Assembly: GCA_022822325.1 (NCBI GenBank)
Contig: JAJEBW010000048.1
Coordinates: forward strand, 124,001 to 188,000
Length of the DNA: 64,000 bases
Reading direction: 5' to 3'
Origin: Gemmatimonadota bacterium
GTDB lineage: Bacteria; Gemmatimonadota; Gemmatimonadetes; Longimicrobiales; Gaopeijiaceae
Both the position numbers and the translations under genes were made by a program. The stretch's first letter is position 1, and every line of letters begins with the position of its first letter. Under the pieces are notes generated by a model that had not been told where the DNA came from, did no database searches, and saw nothing but the letters and a program-made list of their open reading frames with translations. Below, piece after piece: positions 28,511 to 37,767 of this stretch.

Positions 28511-29380
28511 ATGCGCGTCCTGCTGGTGGACAAACCGGCGGGCTGGACCTCGCACGATCTGGTGGCCGTCGCGCGCGGCTCCCTGAAGGAGCGCAAGATC
28601 GGCCACGCGGGCACCCTCGATCCCTTCGCGACCGGTTTGATGGTGCTCGGGGTTGGAAGAGCCACTCGGCTCCTGGAGTACATGGTGGGGCTTGACAAGG
28701 AGTACGAAGCCGCGCTCCGCCTCGGGATTGGGACCGACACGCACGATCCGGAGGGCCAACGCACCGCCATGGACGACAGTTGGCGGGCGCTGGGTCCTGG
28801 CCGGATCCGGGCGGAGGCGGCGGAGATGACCGGGACGCTGGACCAGCGGCCGCCCCGCTATTCGGCCGTCAAGATCCGGGGCGTTCCGGCGTATCGGAGG
28901 GTGCGGCGGGGGGAGACGGTGAAAATCGCGCCCCGCCCGGTGACGATTCGCGCTCTGGAGGTCACCGAGATCGCCCTGCCAACGCTCCGGATCCGGGTGT
29001 CCTGCTCCAGCGGCACCTACATTCGCAGTCTGGCTGCCGAACTCGGCCGCCGCCTCGGCACGTCCGCGCACCTCACCGCGCTCCGTCGTCTTCGGGTCGG
29101 TGCCCTGCGCATCGAGCGGGCGGCCCCCCTCACCGCGCTGCGTTCGGGCGCTCTTCCGGCGAGCTCCTGGATCGAGCCCGCAGCCGCCCTGGCGCACCTG
29201 GGTCGCCTGGCCATCGGCCCCCGCGAGGAGGCGGACGTCGCTTTGGGCCGCCGCATTCGCGCGAACATTCCCGACGCGGACCCGGTGATGGCGCTTGGCG
29301 CGGGCGACCGGATCCTGGCGGTGGGAGCGGTGAAGGGTGGCGTCTTCAGGCCCGGAAAGGTCTTCCCGCATGTCCAGTGA
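28511..29380 (+). CDS. truB: tRNA pseudouridine-55 synthase
   Basis: Modifies U55 in the tRNA T-loop. The N-terminus MRVLLVDKPAGWTSHD matches the family, and catalytic Asp lies in GHAGTLDPFATGLM. RFSGT-like core residues and a C-terminal PUA-like domain are present. ATG at 28511 fits the family start. A TTG at 28490 overlapping the rbfA stop would add seven residues and is an alternative by spacing. Confidence 0.94.
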   Translation: MRVLLVDKPAGWTSHDLVAVARGSLKERKIGHAGTLDPFATGLMVLGVGRATRLLEYMVGLDKEYEAALRLGIGTDTHDPEGQRTAMDDSWRALGPGRIRAEAAEMTGTLDQRPPRYSAVKIRGVPAYRRVRRGETVKIAPRPVTIRALEVTEIALPTLRIRVSCSSGTYIRSLAAELGRRLGTSAHLTALRRLRVGALRIERAAPLTALRSGALPASSWIEPAAALAHLGRLAIGPREEADVALGRRIRANIPDADPVMALGAGDRILAVGAVKGGVFRPGKVFPHVQ

Positions 29381-29566
29381 AGTTCCCCGCAGGCCGGCCA
29401 GGCTGAATTCGCAAGTCACGGGTCGCCGGCGACATTGCGGGACCGGCCCGGGGGGCATGGACGATGCCGGTGCTTTCGCCGCAAGCGGGATGGCGTCGCC
29501 ACGACAGGTCGCCGTGCCGCCGCGGCCTCGCGACCCATTCATCCGCGCGAAGGGATGGCTTGAGAA

Positions 29567-30517
29567 ATGATGGCCCACTCCTCTTCCGCAATCGCGCCCG
29601 GATCGGGTCTGCCGCCCGACGACCGGCCCGCGGTGGTGACGGTGGGCACCTTCGACGGAGTCCACCTCGGTCACTGGAGCGTGCTCCGCGAGATCGGCGA
29701 ACGCGCCCTCGCCTGCGACGGCCGCAGCGTGCTGGTCACCTTCGATCCCCATCCTCTGCGCATCGTCCGCCCCGAGGCCGCGCCCCCCCTGCTCACCACC
29801 CCGGAGGAGAAGAAGGCGGTTCTGGCCGAGAGTCCCCTTGACTACGTCGTCTTCGTATCCTTTACCCCCGAACTCAGCCGGTACTCGCCGCGCCGGTTCG
29901 TTGCCGAATACCTGCTGGGCCGGGTGGGGATGAATCAACTTGTCATCGGCTACGACCACGGATTCGGACGAGGCCGCTCCGGCGACGCCGCGACGCTGAG
30001 GACGATCGCCGACGAGTTCGGATTCGGGCTCGATGTGGTCCGGGCGGTGAATGCGGGCGCCGCCGCCATCTCCTCGACCTCGATCCGTCGCGCCCTCCGG
30101 GAGGGGAGACTGGCCGACGCCAACCGGGGACTCGGTCGTCCCTATTCGCTGGCCGGTCTGGTGGTGCGCGGGGAGGGACGCGGCCGCCGACTGGGTTTTC
30201 CCACGGCGAATCTGCATGTCGCGGGAGAGGGCAAGCTGGTCCCGGCCGCGGGGATCTACGCCTGCCGGGTCACCGCCGGAGGACGCCGCCGCATGGGCGC
30301 GCTTCACATCGGTCCCCGCCCCACCTTTCCCGGTCTGGCTCCCACGGTGGAGGTCCATCTTCTGGATTTCGCCGGCGATCTGTACGGCGCCCGCATCCAC
30401 CTCGAGCTGATCGCCCATCTGCGGCCGGTCGAGGCCTTCGATTCGGCGTCGGCGCTGAAGGAAGCGATGGCGCGCGATGTGGACCGGACCCGCAAGCTCC
30501 TCGGCGGGCGCCTCTAA
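29567..30517 (+). CDS. ribF: Bifunctional riboflavin kinase / FAD synthetase
   Basis: Makes FMN and then FAD. The N-terminal adenylyltransferase domain has GTFDGVHLGH (residues 27-36), VTFDPHP and the ISSTSIRRAL motif. The C-terminal flavokinase domain has GEGRGRRLGFPTANL and GIYACRV. It follows truB after 186 bases in which I saw nothing recognisable. A transposase relic begins directly after the stop on the other strand. Confidence 0.95.
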   Translation: MMAHSSSAIAPGSGLPPDDRPAVVTVGTFDGVHLGHWSVLREIGERALACDGRSVLVTFDPHPLRIVRPEAAPPLLTTPEEKKAVLAESPLDYVVFVSFTPELSRYSPRRFVAEYLLGRVGMNQLVIGYDHGFGRGRSGDAATLRTIADEFGFGLDVVRAVNAGAAAISSTSIRRALREGRLADANRGLGRPYSLAGLVVRGEGRGRRLGFPTANLHVAGEGKLVPAAGIYACRVTAGGRRRMGALHIGPRPTFPGLAPTVEVHLLDFAGDLYGARIHLELIAHLRPVEAFDSASALKEAMARDVDRTRKLLGGRL

Positions 30518-30781
30518 AGGATGTCGCCGGTGCGGAGGTGCTGGGCGACGAGCCGTGTGGTCGGGGCCCGGGAAGAATCCGGTGACCTTCTCCGTGTATC
30601 GCTTCACCAGGCTCCTGTCCGGCTTGCCGAACCCGTGGTACTCGAAGCGGATCAGTGTGCGCCGGACGAAGTCGCAGGCGGAGGTGCGGTCGGCGAGCTC
30701 GAGGTCCGCCGGCTGGTTGCCGTCCAGGAAGGCGACCTGGCCGAGGGTGCGAATCCGTTCGGTGCGAAGTGTCACGATCAT
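30514..30781 (-). pseudogene. Frameshifted, truncated transposase/integrase N-terminal fragment
   Basis: The minus strand encodes an N-terminus of the kind seen in DDE integrase-type transposases: [50 protein letters not shown]. At about 30580 the frame breaks. The expected continuation S-R-A[13 protein letters not shown] appears in another frame and ends at a stop overlapping the ribF stop. The start at 30781 has GGAGG next to it. The catalytic domain is absent, so it is a relic. Family assignment is from memory of the motif pattern. Confidence 0.6.
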
Positions 30782-30874
30782 CCTCCAATGATCTCTCCGC
30801 CCCGGACTTCAGGCTCATCTCTCGCTGGAAACCGGTCCTCCGCTCAGGCACGTTTCGTTGGACAAGACTCGCAC

Positions 30875-30903
30875 TTGCATTGCAACTCGAAATCGACAAT
30901 ACT
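30875..30903 (+). promoter_or_regulatory. Possible promoter for rpsO-pnp
   Basis: TTGCAT (30875-30880), 17 bases, then AATACT (30898-30903). Both boxes are imperfect. The position, in the spacer between the transposase relic and rpsO, is where a promoter is expected. A small CAGG...CCTG hairpin follows. Confidence 0.3.
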
Positions 30904-31066
30904 TCAGGGCTGTACGCCTGACGGTGGCATCGTGGACCGCGGCAACCACACCCGGGTGACCGGCCGAACCGGAGCGAATCCGGTGCGCATACCGCTGCGA
31001 GAGACCCCTGCAAATCCTCCCGCCACCGTCGCCCGCATCCCGAAAAGGGAAGACGAAGAAGACGAA

Positions 31067-31327
31067 ATGGGAATCGACAAACAGGCAATCGTCAGGAAAT
31101 TCCAGCCCCAGGAGAATGGAGCCGGGAGCGCGCAGGTTCAGATCGCCCTGTTGACGGCGCGAATCAATCACCTGCGGGACCACTTCAACGCTCATCGCCA
31201 CGACCATCACAGCCGGCGCGGTCTGCTGCGCATGGTGGGTCGCAGGCGGCGGCTCCTCAAGTACCTGCGGCGCACCGACGTCGAAGGGTACAGGGCACTG
31301 ATTCAGGATCTCGGGCTGCGTCACTGA
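31067..31327 (+). CDS. rpsO: 30S ribosomal protein S15
   Basis: Primary 16S rRNA-binding protein. The 86-residue product shows the family core [41 protein letters not shown]. The ATG at 31067 lies after AAGGGAAGACGAAGA. The rpsO-pnp order is widely conserved, and S15 often controls its own leader. Confidence 0.96.
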   Translation: MGIDKQAIVRKFQPQENGAGSAQVQIALLTARINHLRDHFNAHRHDHHSRRGLLRMVGRRRRLLKYLRRTDVEGYRALIQDLGLRH

Positions 31328-31436
31328 TCGCCGTGGGCCGGTCGCGCCCCATCTGTGCTTCGACGCCACCCCTTCCCGGACTCCGGTCCAACCTCGCCGC
31401 GGGGATTCTGCGGCAATCCAATTTAAGAGAACAAGA

Positions 31437-33557
31437 ATGATTCAGAGAATCGAACATGAATTCGCGGGTCGGCCCCTCGTCCTCGAGGTGGGCCGCATGG
31501 CCCGGCTCGCGCAGGGCGCCTGCCTCGTCCAGTACGGCGAGACGGTCGTGCTGGTCACCGCAACGGTGCAGAGCCGGCCGACCCATCTTCCCTTCTTCCC
31601 CCTGACCGTGGAATACCGCGAGAAGACCTATGCGGCGGGCAAGATCCCGGGGGGCTTCTTCAAGCGCGAGGGGGCTCCGCAGGAAAAGGAAGTGCTCTCC
31701 TCGCGGCTGGTCGACCGCACCCTGAGGCCGCTCTTCCCCAATGGATTCATGCACGAGACGCAGATCCACGCCCAGGTGCTCAGCACGGACCAGGAAAACG
31801 ACGCCGACGTCCTGACGCTGATCGGCGCCTCCGTGGCGCTCAACACCTCGGTCATCCCCTTCCGGACTCCGGTCGCATCGGTGCGGATCGGGCGCATTCA
31901 GGGCAACTGGGTGGTGAACCCGACCTTCCGCCAGCTCGAATACGCCGATGTGGACGTCGTGGTGGGGGGCACCGAACAGGCGATCGTGATGGTGGAGGGG
32001 GGCGCGCTGCAGGTGCCCGAGAGCGAGATCCTCGAGGGACTGGTGGTGGCGCACGACGCGATTCGCGAGCTGATCGGGTTCCAGGATGAGCTGATTGCGC
32101 CGCGGCGGAAGGCCCCGATGAAGTGGGAACCGCGGACGCCCCCGGAGGCGCTGCGCAACCGGGTGAAGGATCTGGCGGCAGACCGGGTGCGCCGGGCGGT
32201 GCGAATCGCCGACAAGACGGACCGCATCGCCGAACTGGATGCCCTGCGCTCCGAACTGGCCGAGACGCTGGCCGACGAGAATCCGGATGCGCGGCCGAAC
32301 GACGGCGACATCGACGACCTGGTTCGCTCGCTGGAGAAGAAGAGCGTGCGGGCGCGGATCCTCGACGAGGGAGTCCGGGCCGACGGACGCAGCGCCGACG
32401 ATGTTCGCCGGATTTCGTGCGAGGCCGGCCTCCTCCCCAGGACGCACGGTTCGGCTCTCTTCACCCGCGGCGAAACGCAATCGCTGGGAGTGGTCACTCT
32501 GGGAACCTCGAAGGACGAGCAGCGCATCGATTCGATCGACAGCCCGGAGCAGGTCACCAAGTCCTTCATGCTGCACTACAACTTTCCCCCCTTCTCGGTT
32601 GGGGAAGCCCGCCCGATCCGGTCCACCTCGCGGCGCGAAAAGGGCCACGGCGCCCTGGCCGAACGCGCGATTCAGCCGCTCCTGCCCGACTACGACGACT
32701 TCCCCTACACGATCCGCATCGTCTCGGACATTCTCGAATCGAATGGCTCCTCGTCGATGGCCTCGGTCTGTTCGGCTTCGCTCTCGCTGATGGACGCCGG
32801 CGTGCCGGTGAAGGCGGCTTGCGCAGGGGTGGCCATGGGTCTGGTCAAGGAAGACGACCGCGTGGTCGTGCTGACCGACATCCTGGGCCTCGAGGACGCG
32901 CTCGGAGACATGGACTTCAAGGTTGCGGGAACCCGCCGGGGGGTGACCTCGATTCAGATGGACATCAAGATCGAGGGCCTGACGGTGGAGATCCTTCGGG
33001 AGGCGCTGGAACGGGCGCGCCGGGGCCGCATGCATATCCTCGATCGCATGGACGCCACGCTCGCGAAGGCCCGCGACGATCTCTCGCAGCACGCCCCCCG
33101 CATCGTCTCGGTCAGGATCAACCCCGAGAAGATCGGCGAGATCATCGGGCCGAAGGGCAAGACCATTCGCGCCATCCAGGATGAATCCGGCGCCACGATC
33201 GAGGTGGACGACGACGGAATCGTGAAGATCGCCGCCGTGTCGGGCGAGGCCGGAGACCGCGCCCGCGAGATGATCGAAGCCATCGTGCAGGAACCCGAGG
33301 TGGGCCGGATCTACGAAGGACCGGTCAAGAACACCACGACCTTCGGCGCCTTCGTGGAGATCATGCCGGGTGTGGAGGGGCTCTGCCACATCTCGCAGCT
33401 TGCCGATCGCAGGGTGGAGCGGACCGAGGATGTGGTGAACCGCGGCGACATCGTGCGGGTCAAGCTCCTCTCGATCGACGAGCGCGGACGGATGAGGCTT
33501 TCGCTGAAGGCCGCGGCGGCCGAGGGGTCGCCGGATCGGCGGCGTCGCGCCCGCTGA
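31437..33557 (+). CDS. pnp: Polyribonucleotide nucleotidyltransferase (PNPase)
   Basis: Phosphorolytic 3'-5' exoribonuclease and degradosome component. Two RNase PH domains flank an all-helical domain; the KH domain has INPEKIGEIIGPKGKTIR and the C-terminal S1 domain has GPVKNTTTFGAFVEIMPGVEGLCHISQ (starting near residue 627). The 706 residues are full length. A weak AAGAGAAC site precedes the ATG. Confidence 0.97.
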   Translation: MIQRIEHEFAGRPLVLEVGRMARLAQGACLVQYGETVVLVTATVQSRPTHLPFFPLTVEYREKTYAAGKIPGGFFKREGAPQEKEVLSSRLVDRTLRPLFPNGFMHETQIHAQVLSTDQENDADVLTLIGASVALNTSVIPFRTPVASVRIGRIQGNWVVNPTFRQLEYADVDVVVGGTEQAIVMVEGGALQVPESEILEGLVVAHDAIRELIGFQDELIAPRRKAPMKWEPRTPPEALRNRVKDLAADRVRRAVRIADKTDRIAELDALRSELAETLADENPDARPNDGDIDDLVRSLEKKSVRARILDEGVRADGRSADDVRRISCEAGLLPRTHGSALFTRGETQSLGVVTLGTSKDEQRIDSIDSPEQVTKSFMLHYNFPPFSVGEARPIRSTSRREKGHGALAERAIQPLLPDYDDFPYTIRIVSDILESNGSSSMASVCSASLSLMDAGVPVKAACAGVAMGLVKEDDRVVVLTDILGLEDALGDMDFKVAGTRRGVTSIQMDIKIEGLTVEILREALERARRGRMHILDRMDATLAKARDDLSQHAPRIVSVRINPEKIGEIIGPKGKTIRAIQDESGATIEVDDDGIVKIAAVSGEAGDRAREMIEAIVQEPEVGRIYEGPVKNTTTFGAFVEIMPGVEGLCHISQLADRRVERTEDVVNRGDIVRVKLLSIDERGRMRLSLKAAAAEGSPDRRRRAR

Positions 33558-33593
33558 TCGAGCGTTGCCCGCACCGGGGAGCAAAGAGAGCGC

Positions 33594-34901
33594 ATGACGG
33601 CCGGGGCGGCTGAGGGGGCCCCTTCCCGACTGCCTGGCGAGTACGGGTGTTCCCGGCTCGCCAATGGCGTTCGCGTCGTGACCGAGCGAATGCCCGGGAC
33701 GCGTTCGGTGGCGGTCGGGGTGTGGGTGGGCCAGGGGTCGGTCCATGAACCGGAGCGCCTCGCGGGCGCCAGCCATCTCCTGGAGCACATGGTCTTTCGG
33801 GGCACCCGCAACCGGACCCGGCGCGAGATCGCCATGGCGCTCGAGAGCGTTGGGGGTTCGTTGAACGCCTATACCTCCCGCGAGCACACCGGCTACGAGG
33901 CTCGCGCGCTGGCCGGCCACCTTCCCTTGGCGGTGGAGGTGCTTTCCGATCTGGTCCGCTTTCCCCTGCTGCGGGCGGAGGATCTGGAGCGCGAACGCGA
34001 GGTGGTCCTGGAGGAGATCGCCGCCGTGGAGGACGCCCCGGACGATCTGGTCTTCGACCTGCATGGCGAGCGGATGTGGGCCGGGCATCCCTACGGCCGG
34101 CCGATCCTGGGAAACGCCGAATCGGTGTCCCGCATTGCACGAGACGATCTGGCGACGTTGCACCGAAGTGGTTGCGTCGGCCGCAACCTGGTGGTCGCGG
34201 CGGCGGGCCGGGTGGACCACGAAGACTTCGCGGCGCTCGCCCGGCGCTGGTTCGAATCGCTTGACGCCGGGTCGGAAGCGGCGCGGCCGGAAGCGCCGGG
34301 GCCCCTCCGGCGGGGCGCCGAGCGGATCCCGCGAAATTCGGCGCAGAGCCACATCGTCCTGGGGGCTCCGGCCCCGAACGCGGCGAGCGCCGATCGCTAT
34401 CCGCTTCTGATCCTCTCTGCGGCGCTCGGCGGCGGGATGAGTTCGCGGCTCTTTCAGCGCATTCGCGAGGAGCTTGCCCTGGCCTACTCGGTCTTCTCCT
34501 TTCAGTCGCTCCATGCGCTCGGCGGCGTCTTCGGGATCTATCTTGGAACCCGTCCCGCCCAGGCCGAGGCCGCCCTCCGGGCCGTGCGCGAGCTCTGCGG
34601 TTCGCTGGCCGCATCCGGGCTGGAGCCGGACGAGGCGGTCCGTGCGCGCGAACAGGTCAAGGGCGAGATGATTCTGGCGCTGGAGTCGCCGGGCGCGCGC
34701 GTGGGGCGGCTCGCGGGATTTGCGCTGCGCGGCGAATCCTTCCTTTCCGTCGATCGCACCGCCGGTCTCATTGACCGGGTGTCCGCCGAGGATCTCGCCC
34801 GCGTTGCCGCCGAGGTCGTGTCCCCCGAGCGGCAGTTTGCGCTCTGTCTCGGCCCGAGTCCCGGCAGGTCGAGCACCCTTGCGTCGTCGTCCCTTTCCTG
34901 A
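33594..34901 (+). CDS. M16-family zinc peptidase
   Basis: Mitochondrial-processing-peptidase-like protein of 435 residues. The inverted zinc motif HLLEH is at residues 61-65, and Glu141 in VVLEEI is the expected third ligand. A second homologous half carries RIREELALAYSVFSF. Such single-gene M16 peptidases commonly follow pnp. It is 35 bases upstream of the Ald-Dut fusion. It may be cytoplasmic, since no signal peptide is visible. Confidence 0.92.
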   Translation: MTAGAAEGAPSRLPGEYGCSRLANGVRVVTERMPGTRSVAVGVWVGQGSVHEPERLAGASHLLEHMVFRGTRNRTRREIAMALESVGGSLNAYTSREHTGYEARALAGHLPLAVEVLSDLVRFPLLRAEDLEREREVVLEEIAAVEDAPDDLVFDLHGERMWAGHPYGRPILGNAESVSRIARDDLATLHRSGCVGRNLVVAAAGRVDHEDFAALARRWFESLDAGSEAARPEAPGPLRRGAERIPRNSAQSHIVLGAPAPNAASADRYPLLILSAALGGGMSSRLFQRIREELALAYSVFSFQSLHALGGVFGIYLGTRPAQAEAALRAVRELCGSLAASGLEPDEAVRAREQVKGEMILALESPGARVGRLAGFALRGESFLSVDRTAGLIDRVSAEDLARVAAEVVSPERQFALCLGPSPGRSSTLASSSLS

Positions 34902-34936
34902 GACCGCGGCATAACCGGCATTCGTCGACGGAGTCG

Positions 34937-36520
34937 ATGCGCATGATCGTTGGCATTCCTTCGGAGGTGAAGAAAAACGAGTATCGGGTGGCGCTCACCC
35001 CGGCCGGAGCGGAGGCGCTGAGCCGCGCCGGAGTGCAGGTGCTCATTCAGGCCGACGCCGGTCGCGACAGCGGCTTCACCGACGACTTCTACGAACGCGC
35101 CGGGGCTCGCGTGGTCGAAACGGCCGAGGAGGTCTGGAGCCGCGCGCGCCTGATCATGAAGGTCAAGGAACCGGTCCCGCGGGAGTGGCCGCTCATCCGC
35201 GACGACCACATCCTCTTCGGCTACTTCCACTTCGCGGCCTCGGAACCCCTCGCCCGGGCCATCGTCGAGAGCGGTGCGGTGGCGATCGCCTACGAGACGG
35301 TGGGCCCCGGGGACGGCGCGCTGCCCCTGCTGACGCCGATGAGCGAGGTGGCCGGGCGGATGTCGATTCAACAGGGAGCGAAGTACCTGGAGACCCCGGC
35401 GGGCGGATCGGGCGTGTTGCTCGGGGGCGTTCCGGGGGTGCTGCCCGCGAAGGTGCTCATTCTGGGCGGAGGCGTCGTGGGCGCCAACGCGGCCCTCATG
35501 GCGGCCGGGCTGGGGGCGCGGGTGGCGATCATGGACATCTCGCTGCCCAGGTTACGCCACCTGGCCGAGGTGATGCCGGCCAACGTCGATGTGCTCTTCT
35601 CCACCCGCTACGCGATTCGCAAGCAGATGCGCGACTCCGACCTGGTGATCGGCGCGGTTCTCGTGCCGGGCCGCACGGCGCCGGTGCTCGTCAAGCGAAG
35701 GGATCTGGCGACGATGCGGCCGGGGTCGGTGATCGTCGACGTGGCGGTCGATCAGGGGGGATGCGTCGAGACCATTCGTCCGACCACCCACGAGGATCCG
35801 GTGTACGAGGTCGACGGGGTGGTGCACTATGGCGTGACCAATATCCCGGGCGCGGTGCCGCGGAGCTCGACGCTGGCGCTCACGAACGCCACCCTGCCCT
35901 TCGCTCTCGCACTGGCCGCGAGCGGCTGGCGGAAGGCCTGCGCGGCCGATCCCGAGCTGGCCCGGGGGATCAATGTCGCCGGTGGGCGAATCATGCATCC
36001 CGGCGTTGCGGAAGCCTTCCCCGGTCTGCCGGCCGGCAATCCCGCACACGCGGTCTCATCCGGGGCCCGCGCATCGTCCGCGGAGGTCGTGCGTTTCCGG
36101 CGCCTACCCTCCAATCCCGATCTGCCCCTTCCGGCTCCGGCGACCGCCGCCGCCGTGGGCTACGACGTCCGGTCCTCGGAGAGTTTTCGCCTCGCCCGGG
36201 GCGAAATCCGCGCCGTGAGAACCGGGTTCGTCATCGAGCTGCCCGCGGGCGTCGAGTGCCAGGTGCGTCCGCGGTCCGGGCTCGCAAAGCGCTCGGGGCT
36301 CACCCTGCCGAACAGTCCCGGAACGATCGATCCCGACTACCGCGGCGAACTCCGCATCCTTTTGCAGAATCTGGGGGACGAGCCGCTGGATATCCGCCGG
36401 GGCCAGCGGGTTGCGCAGCTTGTCTTCGGTCGCTTCCTGAGGCCCGCCGTCGAGGAGGCGGACACCGTCTCCGAAACGGGCCGCGGCGAAGGGGGATTCG
36501 GCAGCACCGGCTTGTATTGA
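34937..36520 (+). CDS. Alanine dehydrogenase - dUTPase fusion protein
   Basis: One 527-residue frame encodes two complete enzymes. Residues 1-365 are alanine dehydrogenase (alanine to pyruvate plus ammonia): Arg17, Lys75, His98 and Asp272 match the catalytic set, and GGGVVG (177-182) binds NAD. Residues 383-527 are a trimeric dUTPase with all five motifs: AVGYDVRS (406), RPRSGLA (444), GTIDPDYRGE (462), RGQRVAQLV (488) and RGEGGFGSTG (516). The linker is about 18 residues. No internal stop or frameshift is visible. I know of no standard fusion of this kind. Confidence 0.92.
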   Translation: MRMIVGIPSEVKKNEYRVALTPAGAEALSRAGVQVLIQADAGRDSGFTDDFYERAGARVVETAEEVWSRARLIMKVKEPVPREWPLIRDDHILFGYFHFAASEPLARAIVESGAVAIAYETVGPGDGALPLLTPMSEVAGRMSIQQGAKYLETPAGGSGVLLGGVPGVLPAKVLILGGGVVGANAALMAAGLGARVAIMDISLPRLRHLAEVMPANVDVLFSTRYAIRKQMRDSDLVIGAVLVPGRTAPVLVKRRDLATMRPGSVIVDVAVDQGGCVETIRPTTHEDPVYEVDGVVHYGVTNIPGAVPRSSTLALTNATLPFALALAASGWRKACAADPELARGINVAGGRIMHPGVAEAFPGLPAGNPAHAVSSGARASSAEVVRFRRLPSNPDLPLPAPATAAAVGYDVRSSESFRLARGEIRAVRTGFVIELPAGVECQVRPRSGLAKRSGLTLPNSPGTIDPDYRGELRILLQNLGDEPLDIRRGQRVAQLVFGRFLRPAVEEADTVSETGRGEGGFGSTGLY

Positions 36521-36545
36521 CCTCGGATACAGGACAGATTACCGT
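36517..36545 (+). promoter_or_regulatory. Promoter of the mreB elongasome genes
   Basis: TTGACC (36517-36522) overlaps the end of the Ald-Dut gene. A 17-base spacer leads to TACCGT (36540-36545), which fits the TAnnnT pattern of the other predicted -10 boxes. It drives mreB and the genes after it. Confidence 0.45.
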
Positions 36546-36549
36546 GCCC

Positions 36550-36624
36550 ATGAGACGTACGCGTACCAACCACCCACCACAGACGCAGGCTCCCACGCGA
36601 CCGGACCTCGAAAGGCACCCTTGA
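36550..36624 (+). CDS. Possible 24-residue leader peptide before mreB
   Basis: A short frame from the ATG at 36550 encodes 24 residues rich in Arg, Thr and Pro. It ends with a TGA that overlaps the mreB TTG start (TTGA), the coupling arrangement seen between real genes in this window. There is no Shine-Dalgarno and the ATG lies close behind the predicted -10 box. It may be a leader peptide or chance. Confidence 0.25.
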   Translation: MRRTRTNHPPQTQAPTRPDLERHP

Positions 36625-37664
36625 CTCCATTGTCCAGTTGGTTCAAGTCGAAGCGACTGATTCCGATGAACGACATCGGCGTCGATCTTGGAACCGCCAA
36701 TACCGTGATCTGCGTGCCCGGGGAGGGCGTGGTGCTCAACGAGCCCTCGGTGGTGGCCGTGCAACGGGGCACCAAGCGCATCATGGGGGTCGGTCTCCAG
36801 GCCAAGCGGATGCTCGGCCGCACACCCGGGGCGATCGAGGCGATCCGTCCCCTGCGCGACGGCGTGATCGCCGATGTGGACATCAGCGAACTCATGCTGC
36901 GCAGCTTCCTCAAGCAGGTCATGTCCAAGCGCGTCCTGAGGATCAAGCCGCGAGTCGTCGTGGGCGTTCCTTCGGGAATCACCGAGCTGGAGCGGCGCGC
37001 GGTGCGTTCCTCGGCGCAGGCGGCGGGGGCCAACGAGGTGTACATGGTTCCCGAGCCGATGGCGGCGGCGATCGGCGTGGACCTCCCCGTCGACTCGCCC
37101 ACGGGGTCCATGGTGATCGACATTGGCGGCGGCACCACCGAGATCGCCGTCATCGCGCTGTCCGGAATCGTGGCCGACTCCTCGATCCGCACCGGCGGAG
37201 ACGAACTCGACCAGTGCATCGTGGCCTTCCTGCGCAACAGCTACAATCTCCTGATCGGCGAACCGACGGCCGAAGCCATCAAGATGCAGATCGGCTCCGC
37301 GATCGGCAACGGCGAGGAATGCGAGATGGAGGTCAAGGGACGCGATCTGGTTTCGGGCATCCCCAAGATGGTCCTGGTCCATTCGCAGGAGATTCGCGAG
37401 TGCATTCAGGAACCGCTCCGCGCGATCGTCCAGGCGGTGCGCGGCGCCCTGAACGTCACCCCGCCCGAACTTGCCTCGGACATTGTGGACGAGGGCATTG
37501 TCATGACTGGCGGGGGCGCGCTGATCGATGGGCTGGACAGGCTCATTTCGCTGGAGACCAACCTCAAGATCAAGGTTGACGACGAACCGATGACCTGCGT
37601 GGTGCGCGGGACGGAGCGCATTCTCACCGACTTCGCGAAGTACCACGTGGTGCTTTCGGATTGA
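36621..37664 (+). CDS. mreB: Rod-shape-determining actin homologue MreB
   Basis: Actin-like filament that guides lateral wall synthesis. The 347-residue product has IGVDLGTANT (phosphate 1), IDIGGGTTEIAVIAL (phosphate 2) and TGGGALIDGLDRLI (adenosine). The TTG start at 36621 is chosen because it adds an amphipathic segment (LSSWFKSKRL) like the membrane-binding N-terminus of other MreBs and has AAAGG upstream. The internal ATG at 36666 would remove it. Confidence 0.95.
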   Translation: MTPLSSWFKSKRLIPMNDIGVDLGTANTVICVPGEGVVLNEPSVVAVQRGTKRIMGVGLQAKRMLGRTPGAIEAIRPLRDGVIADVDISELMLRSFLKQVMSKRVLRIKPRVVVGVPSGITELERRAVRSSAQAAGANEVYMVPEPMAAAIGVDLPVDSPTGSMVIDIGGGTTEIAVIALSGIVADSSIRTGGDELDQCIVAFLRNSYNLLIGEPTAEAIKMQIGSAIGNGEECEMEVKGRDLVSGIPKMVLVHSQEIRECIQEPLRAIVQAVRGALNVTPPELASDIVDEGIVMTGGGALIDGLDRLISLETNLKIKVDDEPMTCVVRGTERILTDFAKYHVVLSD

Positions 37665-37686
37665 CCCTCCAGGCCGGAGAATTCGC

Positions 37687-37767
37687 ATGAGCCACAGGCA
37701 ATTCCGGATCTGGCCGCTTCCGCTTCCCTCATCGCGCAACGATTCCACCGACCGCTCGGGATCCTGA
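37687..37767 (+). CDS. Small ORF (26 residues) between mreB and mreC, in frame with mreC
   Basis: ATG at 37687 is preceded by GGAG seven bases upstream, a better ribosome-binding site than that of mreC itself. The 26-codon frame ends in TGA directly before the mreC ATG (TGAATG) and is in the same reading frame. It may be a coupling leader, a small protein, or an N-terminal MreC extension lost through a nonsense change. Confidence 0.35.
   Translation: MSHRQFRIWPLPLPSSRNDSTDRSGS

Noticed and set aside
31328-31436. tRNA or small RNA between rpsO and pnp
   Set aside because: No cloverleaf or conserved T-loop sequence; it reads as a plain leader.
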